From Acidobacteriota bacterium (GTDB lineage: Bacteria > Acidobacteriota > Terriglobia > UBA7540), in NCBI GenBank assembly GCA_021780055.1, contig JAJXZM010000141.1, forward strand, positions 1-8,464: DNA of 8,464 nt. The letters are read 5' to 3'. Position 1 is the first letter of the stretch. Every line of letters begins with the position of its first letter. The notes under the pieces were generated by a model. The model made no database searches and was not told the origin of the DNA. It saw nothing but the letters and a program-made list of their open reading frames with translations. The position numbers and the translations under genes were made by a program. Of this stretch, positions 1 through 5,684 are shown piece after piece.

Positions 1-1433
1 TGGAAGGCTCCGAGGCGGAAGAAGATACTGAGGCCGAAGAGCAGGCCGTCGAAGCAACCGAAGGAACGGGCGAACCTGAATCCTCCGAGCGCTCTTTCAC
101 CCTGCGCGAGCCTCACTCGCGGCCGCACTTTGCGCCGCGGCGTGGACGTCGTGGGCGGCGCCGGTCGACCCGGCATCCGCGCCGAAACGGTGGCCGTGAG
201 CGGGAGTCAGCGCGCACCGGCAGCCAGCAGGGTTTGCAGATTTCCGAACTCCTTAAAGAGGGGCAGGAAATCATTGTCCAGATTGCCAAGGAACCACTGG
301 GAACCAAGGGCGCCCGCATCACCTCTCACGTGGCGCTCCCGGGACGCTATGTAGTTTACATGCCGACCATTACCCACATCGGGGTCTCGCGCAAAATCGC
401 GTCGGAGCAGGAACGGCTCCGGCTGCGGAACATTGTGCTTGAGCACAGAGGGAGCCTGACCGGTGGATTTATTGTTCGCACTGCCGGCGAAGGCCGCCCG
501 GACGAAGAGATCAAGGCTGACTTGAGGTTTTTGACAAACCTTTGGAATGACGTCCGCACCCGCGCAGAGCAGGTCAAGGCTCCGGCGCTGCTCTACCGCG
601 ATCTTGATCTGGCCCAGCGGCTGATGCGGGACCTTGTTACTCCGGACTTCAAATCCATCTGGCTGGATAACGAGGCCGACTACGAGCGCGTAGTCGAATT
701 TATCAACCGGTTGCAGCCGTCTCTGGTGGGATGTGCCAAACTCCACACACGGCTCGCATCGCTGTTTGAAGAGCATGGCATCGAGGACGAGATTGCCAAG
801 GCTCTTAAACCGAAGGTGTGGTTGAAATCCGGCGGCTATATCGTAATCAACCAGACCGAGGCGCTGGTAGCCATCGACGTCAACACCGGCAAGTATGTAG
901 GCAAGACCAACCGGCTTGAAGACACCATCGTTAAAACCAATATCGATGCCGTCAATGAAATCGTGCGGCAGATCCGGCTGCGGGACCTCGGCGGCATTAT
1001 CGTGATCGACTTCATCGATATGGACGAGCGCCGCAACCGAAACAAAGTGGTGCAGGCGCTGGAGGAAGCCTTGCGCCGCGACCGCGCTCCGACCAAAGTG
1101 CTCTCTTTCAACGATTTCGGTCTTGTGGCGGTGACTCGCAAGCGCGTGAAGCAGTCGTTGGAACGCACCCTTTGTGATCCCTGTGCTTACTGCAACGGCT
1201 CAGGATGGGTGAAATCCGTCAGCACTGTCGCCTACGAAATTATGGCCGAGGCACGTAAGATGGCCGACGAAATCGAGGGCAAGACCATGACGCTGCGGGT
1301 CAATCCTGAGGTCGCCCAGGAACTGAAATCCAAAGATGGGTCGCTCATCAGGGAAATCGAGGCCCTCACCCACAAGAATCTGGTCATCAAGAGCGATCCG
1401 ACCGTTCACCAGGAGCGGTTCGAAATCTTCTGA
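1..1433 (+). CDS. Ribonuclease E/G family endoribonuclease (5' end outside window)
   Basis: Single-strand-specific endoribonuclease of mRNA decay and rRNA/tRNA processing, cytoplasmic. The frame is open from base 3, so the gene starts upstream of the window; a TTG at 234 is internal, not a start. Order seen: an acidic Glu-rich stretch (about 3-100), an Arg/Gly-rich basic stretch (about 120-225), then the second half of an S1 domain (ISELLKEGQEIIVQIAKEPL from 240), the 5'-monophosphate sensor (IVRTAG, Arg codon 477 and Thr codon 480) and the DNase I-like catalytic domain. The two metal-binding aspartates are present: AIDVN (codon 876) and IVIDFIDMD (codon 1008). The zinc-link cysteines follow as CDPCAYCNGSG (1173-1205). 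The protein ends soon after the small domain, with no E. coli-type C-terminal scaffold, so it is RNase G-like in architecture. The disordered charged segment apparently splits the S1 domain, a form I associate with acidobacterial RNase E/G. Family assignment is very secure; rng versus rne naming is not. Confidence 0.96.
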   Translation, partial: EGSEAEEDTEAEEQAVEATEGTGEPESSERSFTLREPHSRPHFAPRRGRRGRRRSTRHPRRNGGRERESARTGSQQGLQISELLKEGQEIIVQIAKEPLGTKGARITSHVALPGRYVVYMPTITHIGVSRKIASEQERLRLRNIVLEHRGSLTGGFIVRTAGEGRPDEEIKADLRFLTNLWNDVRTRAEQVKAPALLYRDLDLAQRLMRDLVTPDFKSIWLDNEADYERVVEFINRLQPSLVGCAKLHTRLASLFEEHGIEDEIAKALKPKVWLKSGGYIVINQTEALVAIDVNTGKYVGKTNRLEDTIVKTNIDAVNEIVRQIRLRDLGGIIVIDFIDMDERRNRNKVVQALEEALRRDRAPTKVLSFNDFGLVAVTRKRVKQSLERTLCDPCAYCNGSGWVKSVSTVAYEIMAEARKMADEIEGKTMTLRVNPEVAQELKSKDGSLIREIEALTHKNLVIKSDPTVHQERFEIF

Positions 1434-1438
1434 GTTGG

Positions 1439-1461
1439 AAGTCCAGCCACCCGGCTGACTT
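1439..1461 (+). other. Hairpin just after the RNase stop codon
   Basis: An imperfect inverted repeat begins six bases after the TGA. The arms aagt-c-cagcc (1439-1448) and ggctgactt (1453-1461) pair over nine base pairs with one bulged C and an accc loop. It is followed by only a short T run (1460-1462), so it is a weak terminator by itself. It may protect the 3' end of the transcript or act together with the stronger hairpin 30 bases downstream. Confidence 0.4.
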
Positions 1462-1490
1462 TCCCGTAAAAATAAGGCTCAAGCAACGCG

Positions 1491-1529
1491 AAACCCCGGG
1501 CCCAATGCTACAAGGACCCGGGGTTTTTT
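1491..1529 (+). terminator. Rho-independent terminator of the RNase gene
   Basis: Perfect 10-bp inverted repeat: aaaccccggg at 1491-1500 and cccggggttt at 1517-1526, with a 16-base loop and a run of six T (1524-1529) on the plus strand. It lies 57 bases after the RNase stop and 36 bases beyond the stop of the convergent flavoprotein gene. Read on the minus strand the hairpin is followed by only three T, so it should work mainly for the rightward gene, but it may also slow the convergent operon. Confidence 0.88.
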
Positions 1530-1565
1530 GTGGAGACCGTTCGGGGCCTGGGATTTACGATTGAC

Positions 1566-2750
1566 TTAACCGGGCTCTGCTTCGGGATTTCTTCTCCAGC
1601 GCGTCTCTCGAACCAGATACTTCCCAATCCACGGGAGGGGCGCCGTCGCCAAATCCCGTAGCCAACCGGGCCCCTGCATCAGACCGCGTGTCATGGCCGC
1701 AATCCTGTAACTCCGGCGCACTGCGTGCGCCAGGCCCTCCTCATAAAATTGTTCCGCGCTTTGACCGTCGGATACTTCCAATAGCGTCCTGGCCACCGCC
1801 TGCGCTGCCAATCTCCCGCTGTGCAATGCCATGGAAATCCCCTCACCGGTGAACGGATCGATAAAGCCCGAGGCATCACCCACCATCAATGCTCCACCTT
1901 GCACAGAGCCCCGCCGGTCCGGACGCACGGGCGCCGTCGACACCACCGGGGAAACCTGTACCGCGCCGCGTAATCGCGTTTCGAGGGCAGGCAGTTTAGA
2001 GACTTGCGCCAGCCATGCGGCAAAATCCTCCAGCGCCTTCGGACGCGATTCCCGCAACTTTTCACGATGCACTAGACAGCAGACGTTCAGCACGCCGCCT
2101 TCCACGGGGGCCAGACCGCAATAGCCCCCGCCAAAGAAATACATCTCAACTGTGTCACGGTGCGGGATGCCGGCAAAGTGCGCTTTGACACCGGCCCACT
2201 TCCCGTGGATTTCCGGTTCACCCCGGCGGGCGGGCGAAGATAAGCCATCAATCGCCCACCAGCGCCCGCAGGCAACAATCAGGGTTTTCGCCCTTTGGAC
2301 GCTCCCATTGTCCGATTCAATTTCCCAAGTGCCGTCCTGCCCGCCGCCGGAACCCAGCTTCCGCACTCCGCTCACCGTTACCCCTTCGTACGCTCCGACG
2401 CCGGCCGATTCCGCCGCCTTCCAAAGTGCAGCATCAAGCGCGCGTCGCGACAATCCCAGTGCGGGGTGCGGCAAACGAAAAGTCCGAGACACGCCGTGGT
2501 CTGTAACAAATTGCGCGCTACGGATTTCAGCACCGCGGGCCAAGGTTCCGGGAATCGCGTCTTGCAGGATAGGATAGGCTTCGGAAGATATGAACTCGCC
2601 GCAGACTTTGTCGCGTGGAAAGCGGTCCCGCTCCCAGATGCTGACGCTCAAACCATGGCGGCGGCCTTCCAGCGCTGCAGCAGTTCCCGCCGGACCTCCA
2701 CCGATTATCGCCAGATCGAGGATGCCCGAACTCGACGTTAAATTTTCCAT
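1566..2750 (-). CDS. FAD-dependent oxidoreductase (geranylgeranyl reductase / SrsC-like hydroxylase superfamily)
   Basis: A 394-residue group A flavoprotein related to geranylgeranyl reductases and FAD hydroxylases. Rossmann dinucleotide motif IIGGGPAGTAAA at about residues 15-26, ribose-binding Glu40 (IWERD), a DKVCGEF motif at 47-53 typical of this branch, a central ACGRW in place of the usual GADG, and the second FAD motif MVGDASGFIDPFTGEGI at about 289-305. The last region, about 315-394, is Arg-rich with no clear membrane segment. ATG start, overlapping the 3' end of the methyltransferase gene by 13 bases in another frame, so translational coupling is likely. No strong Shine-Dalgarno is visible inside the methyltransferase end, which fits coupling. 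Last gene of the ketosynthase-methyltransferase-flavoprotein unit. By analogy with SrsC it may hydroxylate the condensed or methylated product; the alternative is double-bond reduction of a prenyl or acyl chain. Fold secure, substrate unknown. Confidence 0.9.
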   Translation of the reverse strand: MENLTSSSGILDLAIIGGGPAGTAAALEGRRHGLSVSIWERDRFPRDKVCGEFISSEAYPILQDAIPGTLARGAEIRSAQFVTDHGVSRTFRLPHPALGLSRRALDAALWKAAESAGVGAYEGVTVSGVRKLGSGGGQDGTWEIESDNGSVQRAKTLIVACGRWWAIDGLSSPARRGEPEIHGKWAGVKAHFAGIPHRDTVEMYFFGGGYCGLAPVEGGVLNVCCLVHREKLRESRPKALEDFAAWLAQVSKLPALETRLRGAVQVSPVVSTAPVRPDRRGSVQGGALMVGDASGFIDPFTGEGISMALHSGRLAAQAVARTLLEVSDGQSAEQFYEEGLAHAVRRSYRIAAMTRGLMQGPGWLRDLATAPLPWIGKYLVRETRWRRNPEAEPG

Positions 2751-3421
2751 AGCGCAAGCCCAAGGCGGTAAGCTGGGAGCCGCTCTATTTCAAAATCAGT
2801 GAAGCCGGCTCGGACGGCTAGAGCTGCAAGCTCATTCTTCGTATACGCCTGCCGGACGCTGGCTGCGCCGTCATGACGCGTGATCCGGCTACGAGCAAAT
2901 GGCCGGGCAACACGGATGAAAAGGTAAGGCAGCAGGCTCCGCTCGAGATCGTTGATCAGCACCGCTTCTGACGCGATCCCGGCAAACCCGCGCAGCAATT
3001 CCACAATCTCATCTTCGGCGAAGTGATGCAAAAACAGATTGCAGATGACAACGTTAAAACTTTGGTCGGCAAAAGGGAGATGGGAAACATCAGCGGCAAC
3101 TCGAGACAATATTTTCGGCGAATGGTTTCCATTCCGCAGGTGGCTGATGCGGCGGTCGAGTGCCACAAACTCCGCGGTCCGATTGCGGCGCAGCAGTTCG
3201 GATTGTAGATGAACTGCCAGGCGCGAATCGCCCGCTCCTACGTCAAGAATGCGCGCGTGTCGTGAGCCCCGGCGAGCGAAAAAGCGGTCCAGTAGATGCA
3301 GGCATCCGGATACCCCTCCCAGCCAGCGGTTGATTCGCCAAAGGTCGTCAAAACTCTGGCGGATTTCATCGGGTGTTCCGAGATCATCATCAAGCCACTC
3401 GTATGAAGGAACACGAAGCAC
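2738..3421 (-). CDS. Class I SAM-dependent methyltransferase
   Basis: A 227-residue methyltransferase with a helical N-terminal cap (about 1-55), SAM motif I ILDVGAGDSRLA (58-69), acidic ribose-binding residue Asp89 (VALDR), a motif II/III block with AADVSHLPF (109-117), and VVICNLFLHHF (124-134). The C-terminal part carries RHDGAASVRQAY. The cap and C-terminus resemble methyltransferases found beside type III polyketide synthases. The start is GTG: the protein contains no internal Met, the ketosynthase stop lies in frame 15 bases upstream, and AGGAGG sits six bases before the GTG. It begins 15 bases after the ketosynthase and overlaps the next gene by 13 bases. Probably O- or C-methylates the product of the adjacent synthase; a ubiquinone/menaquinone-type role (UbiE-like) is possible but the sequence is not a clear UbiE. 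Confidence 0.9.
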   Translation of the reverse strand: MLRVPSYEWLDDDLGTPDEIRQSFDDLWRINRWLGGVSGCLHLLDRFFARRGSRHARILDVGAGDSRLAVHLQSELLRRNRTAEFVALDRRISHLRNGNHSPKILSRVAADVSHLPFADQSFNVVICNLFLHHFAEDEIVELLRGFAGIASEAVLINDLERSLLPYLFIRVARPFARSRITRHDGAASVRQAYTKNELAALAVRAGFTDFEIERLPAYRLGLALWKI

Positions 3422-3427
3422 GGATGA

Positions 3428-3433
3428 CCTCCT
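3428..3433 (-). promoter_or_regulatory. Shine-Dalgarno AGGAGG for the methyltransferase GTG start
   Basis: cctcct on the plus strand reads AGGAGG on the minus strand, six bases before the GTG at 3421-3419. It lies wholly in the 15-base gap after the ketosynthase stop (3437-3439), which is in frame with the methyltransferase. This fixes the non-ATG start. Confidence 0.8.
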
Positions 3434-3436
3434 CGT

Positions 3437-4687
3437 CTACTCGGCTCGCGAGACAACCAGCGCAGAGTTTTTCGACCCGAACGCAATGCAATTGCAGATG
3501 GCGTGTTCAATTTCAATTTGGCGCGCCTGATGCGGCACATAGTCGAGGTCGCACTCCGGGTCGGGCACATCGACATTGAGCGTGGGAGCGACACGGCCGT
3601 CGCGCATGGCCAGCAGCGTCGCCGCAAGCCCGGCCGCGCCGGATGCCCCCTGGGGATGTCCGATCATGGACTTCAGCGCGGAAGCGGGCACGTGGTAGGC
3701 CCTCTTTCCCAGAGCCAGCTTGAGCGCTCGGGTCTCAATGCGGTCATTCAGCACGGTAGAAGTGCCGTGAAGATTCACGTAATCCACCTGTTCCGGACCG
3801 ATTTTCGCCTGCTCCATAGCCAGGCGCATGGCGCGCGCGGGCTCTTCGCCGTTCTCTTCCAAGCGCACCCGGTGAAAGGCTTCGCAAGTGGAACCATAGC
3901 CCGCAATCTCTGCGTAAATATGTGCCCCTCGCTCCTGAGCGTGTTCGTAGCTTTCCAGAACAAACATCCAGGCGCCCTCGCCCAGCACAAACCCGTCGCG
4001 GTCAGCCGAAAACGGCCGCGAGCCACGTTCGGGCTGATTGTTCCACGAAGACGTGAGGATGCGCATCAGAGTAAAACCTTTCATGATTAACGGGGCCAGT
4101 GGTGCGTCTGCCCCGCCGCACACCACTACATCCGCCATGCCGCACCGGATGTTTTGGGCGGCGTACCCAATTGCGTCGGTTGACGAAGTACAGCCGGTAG
4201 AGATGAGGTGGCTGAATCCCCGGAAGCCGAAATTCATGGAGATTTCACTGGCAAGGGTGCCGATGGTCGCAGAGGGAATCGTGTAGACGCTGCACTGCCG
4301 CACGCGCCCGGAATAGTAGAGCTCATATTGATGCTCGACAAACTCCTGGCCGCCACCGCCCGAACCGAGAAGAACGGCGACGCGGCGCCGATCTTCCAGC
4401 GTCATTCGAGACGCGTCAAGTCCTGCGTCCGCGATGGCTTCCCCGGCGGCGGCAATAGCCAGTGGTACAACGCGGCTGACGTTGGCCGAATCTTTCTCGC
4501 TGATGTAGCGAGTTGGTTCAAAGCCCACTATTTCACCGGCGATATGAACTGGAAGAAGGGAGGGATCAAACCGCTGGATGCGGCGAATGCCGCTCCTGCC
4601 CTGCCAGCTTGCCTCCCAGAAGGCCTCGCGGCCAAGGCCGTTGGGGCTTACCGCACCGATGCCGGTCACCACGATTCTGTGGCTCAA
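3437..4687 (-). CDS. FabF-like beta-ketoacyl-ACP synthase (KAS II family)
   Basis: A 416-residue thiolase-fold condensing enzyme catalysing decarboxylative Claisen condensation of an acyl chain with malonyl-ACP. N-terminal RIVVTGIGAVSPNG is typical of FabF. All active-site residues are present: nucleophile Cys166 in STGCTSSTDAIG, His307 in NLHGTST, Lys339 and His344 in KSMIGHPQGASGA, plus the loop SRPFSADRDGFVLGEGA at about 223-239. Spacing matches E. coli FabF (Cys163, His303, Lys335, His340), so this is an active synthase and not a chain-length factor. The sequence around Cys (GCTSSTDA instead of ACATGxxA) marks a branch apart from housekeeping FabF. Start is TTG: an in-frame TAG lies 18 bases upstream and GGAGGG lies four bases before it. 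The company it keeps (methyltransferase, two flavoproteins, YceI) points to specialised lipid or polyketide synthesis; no ACP gene is in the window. Confidence 0.93.
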   Translation of the reverse strand: MSHRIVVTGIGAVSPNGLGREAFWEASWQGRSGIRRIQRFDPSLLPVHIAGEIVGFEPTRYISEKDSANVSRVVPLAIAAAGEAIADAGLDASRMTLEDRRRVAVLLGSGGGGQEFVEHQYELYYSGRVRQCSVYTIPSATIGTLASEISMNFGFRGFSHLISTGCTSSTDAIGYAAQNIRCGMADVVVCGGADAPLAPLIMKGFTLMRILTSSWNNQPERGSRPFSADRDGFVLGEGAWMFVLESYEHAQERGAHIYAEIAGYGSTCEAFHRVRLEENGEEPARAMRLAMEQAKIGPEQVDYVNLHGTSTVLNDRIETRALKLALGKRAYHVPASALKSMIGHPQGASGAAGLAATLLAMRDGRVAPTLNVDVPDPECDLDYVPHQARQIEIEHAICNCIAFGSKNSALVVSRAE

Positions 4688-4691
4688 CTTG

Positions 4692-4697
4692 CCCTCC
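4692..4697 (-). promoter_or_regulatory. Shine-Dalgarno GGAGGG for the ketosynthase TTG start
   Basis: ccctcc on the plus strand is GGAGGG on the minus strand, four bases before the TTG at 4687-4685. An in-frame TAG 18 bases upstream of that TTG excludes a longer protein, and the conserved RIVVTGIG strand begins at residue 4, so a later start is unlikely. Confidence 0.75.
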
Positions 4698-4716
4698 GGA
4701 TTCTACAGGAGGTTTC

Positions 4717-4745
4717 TATTTCGCAGGATATTCCGTTGGTGTCAA
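4717..4745 (-). promoter_or_regulatory. Candidate sigma-70 promoter before the ketosynthase
   Basis: In the 135-base gap between the YceI-like gene and the ketosynthase, the minus strand holds a perfect TTGACA (4740-4745). A 17-base spacer leads to a poor -10, GAAATA (4717-4722). The start codon would lie about 25 bases after a predicted start site. The -35 is convincing and the -10 is not, so this is only a candidate for separate or added transcription of the ketosynthase-methyltransferase-flavoprotein unit. Confidence 0.25.
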
Positions 4746-4822
4746 GTGAGGAACCGGATTGGACTAAAGAAACCCTGAACTTTCTGGGGTGGCGGGCCGA
4801 ACCAATCCAGGAAATTATGCGG

Positions 4823-5563
4823 TCAGTGGACGCGTTCGAGAACGACGTTGTAGGTGACCTCAAAATCATTCTTTACCTTGACTGCCCCAAATGCAGTACT
4901 AAAAGGTTGGATGTTAAAATCGGTCAGCTTGAACATCTTTTTTCCACTAATTTGTAATCTTTCGCGATTTGCAAGACAATCCAGTGAAAACTGTACTTTA
5001 CGCGTCACCCCGTGTAGCTCGACTTCAGCCACGAGGTGCCATGCCGTATCCTGGGAGGTAGGGTCAAACGAAACCGAATGGAGTTTGATTGAAGGGAAGT
5101 CTTTTACGTCAAGCTGTGTTGGTCCGAGCATGGTGTCTTCAACTTCCTTTCGCTCGGAGGGATTCCCCCACGGGTCGATCACCTTGAGCGAGGCCGCATC
5201 GGCTGACAAGTCCGCCGTCCAGCCATCCATCTGTCTCAGCTTTGCCGTGCCTGAAAAGCGGGTCATCGCGATCAGGTGGTTGTCTCCAAGCGAACTTAGA
5301 AAACCGCCTTTGAACAGGTGAATCTGAATCTGGCTTTCTTTCGTATTCACTCGATAGGTGCCCGCAATCTGGGCCAGCGAATTCTGCGGCCCGCAAAAAT
5401 ATAGCGGCAGAAGAAGCAATATTTGCGTCCGTTGAAAAAAAAGGCTTGCCAAAGGCGAGAGGACCTTGTTCAGAACCACAGCACCAGCAGTTCTCATTCG
5501 AGTTCGAAAGTACTCCAAGGTAACAGGAAGCTCGGTGTTATGCTTTTTCAATCGGTGAATCAC
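4823..5563 (-). CDS. YceI-like exported lipid-binding protein
   Basis: Up to 246 residues. A hydrophobic stretch ILLLLPLYF at about 48-56, followed by NSLA and then Gln65, looks like a signal peptide with cleavage after residue 64. The mature part has the YceI lipocalin-like beta-barrel pattern: GTYRVNTKESQIQIHLFKGG (68-87), LSSLGDNHLIAMTRFSGTA (89-107), a D-VKDFPSIKLHSVSF strand block, EVELHGVTRKVQFSL, and KLTDFNI near the end. YceI barrels bind polyisoprenoid or amphiphilic lipids in the periplasm. The outermost start is GTG, directly preceded by GAGGA with no spacing and by an in-frame TGA; a TTG at 5551 (11 bases after GAGGAG), an ATG at 5497 or a later TTG would shorten an unusually long 45-residue n-region. 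My hand count gives about 50% G+C over 4861-5520, and near 36% over 4861-4980, lower than the GC-rich neighbours. Role in the cluster, perhaps carrying the lipid product or intermediate, is inference. Confidence 0.85.
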   Translation of the reverse strand: MIHRLKKHNTELPVTLEYFRTRMRTAGAVVLNKVLSPLASLFFQRTQILLLLPLYFCGPQNSLAQIAGTYRVNTKESQIQIHLFKGGFLSSLGDNHLIAMTRFSGTAKLRQMDGWTADLSADAASLKVIDPWGNPSERKEVEDTMLGPTQLDVKDFPSIKLHSVSFDPTSQDTAWHLVAEVELHGVTRKVQFSLDCLANRERLQISGKKMFKLTDFNIQPFSTAFGAVKVKNDFEVTYNVVLERVH

Positions 5564-5616
5564 TCCTCAAGGAGATGGCTCGAGCCCGGAGCACGCTCCC
5601 GCCAAAGATCGCATCA

Positions 5617-5645
5617 ATGTTAAAGGCAAGGGGAAACCAAATCAA
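5617..5645 (-). promoter_or_regulatory. Candidate sigma-70 promoter before the YceI-like gene
   Basis: Minus-strand TTGATT (5640-5645, four of six to consensus), a 17-base spacer, then TAACAT (5617-5622, four of six). It lies in the 121-base gap after the geranylgeranyl-reductase-like gene and would give a leader of roughly 45 bases or more. The leader holds a small hairpin (ggagc-ac-gctcc, 5588-5599) and a 10-bp palindrome (5577-5586). Position is sensible; sequence match is moderate. Confidence 0.35.
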
Positions 5646-5684
5646 CAGGAAGAATCACGAATTTTCGGACCTTAAACCGGCCCG

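Noticed and set aside
234..236. TTG as a possible start of the RNase protein
   Set aside because: The frame is open back to the left edge with acidic and Arg-rich sequence, and starting here would remove the first half of the S1 domain.
207..776. Open minus-strand frame of 189 codons antisense to the RNase gene
   Set aside because: It lies within the conserved RNase core on the other strand and shows no domain pattern.
4707..4712. Plus-strand AGGAGG in the gap before the ketosynthase
   Set aside because: No plausible plus-strand gene starts downstream; the only frames there are antisense to the YceI-like gene.
4688..4822. Possible small acyl carrier protein gene between the YceI-like gene and the ketosynthase
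   Set aside because: The 135-base gap is too short for an ACP and no DSL phosphopantetheine motif is visible in any frame.
4208..4957. Open plus-strand frame of 249 codons spanning the ketosynthase start and the end of the YceI-like gene
   Set aside because: It runs antisense across two well-supported genes and the gap between them, with no family resemblance.
5577..5586. Perfect 10-bp palindrome ggctcgagcc upstream of the YceI-like gene
   Set aside because: Short, GC-rich and single-copy in the gap; expected by chance often enough that I do not call an operator.
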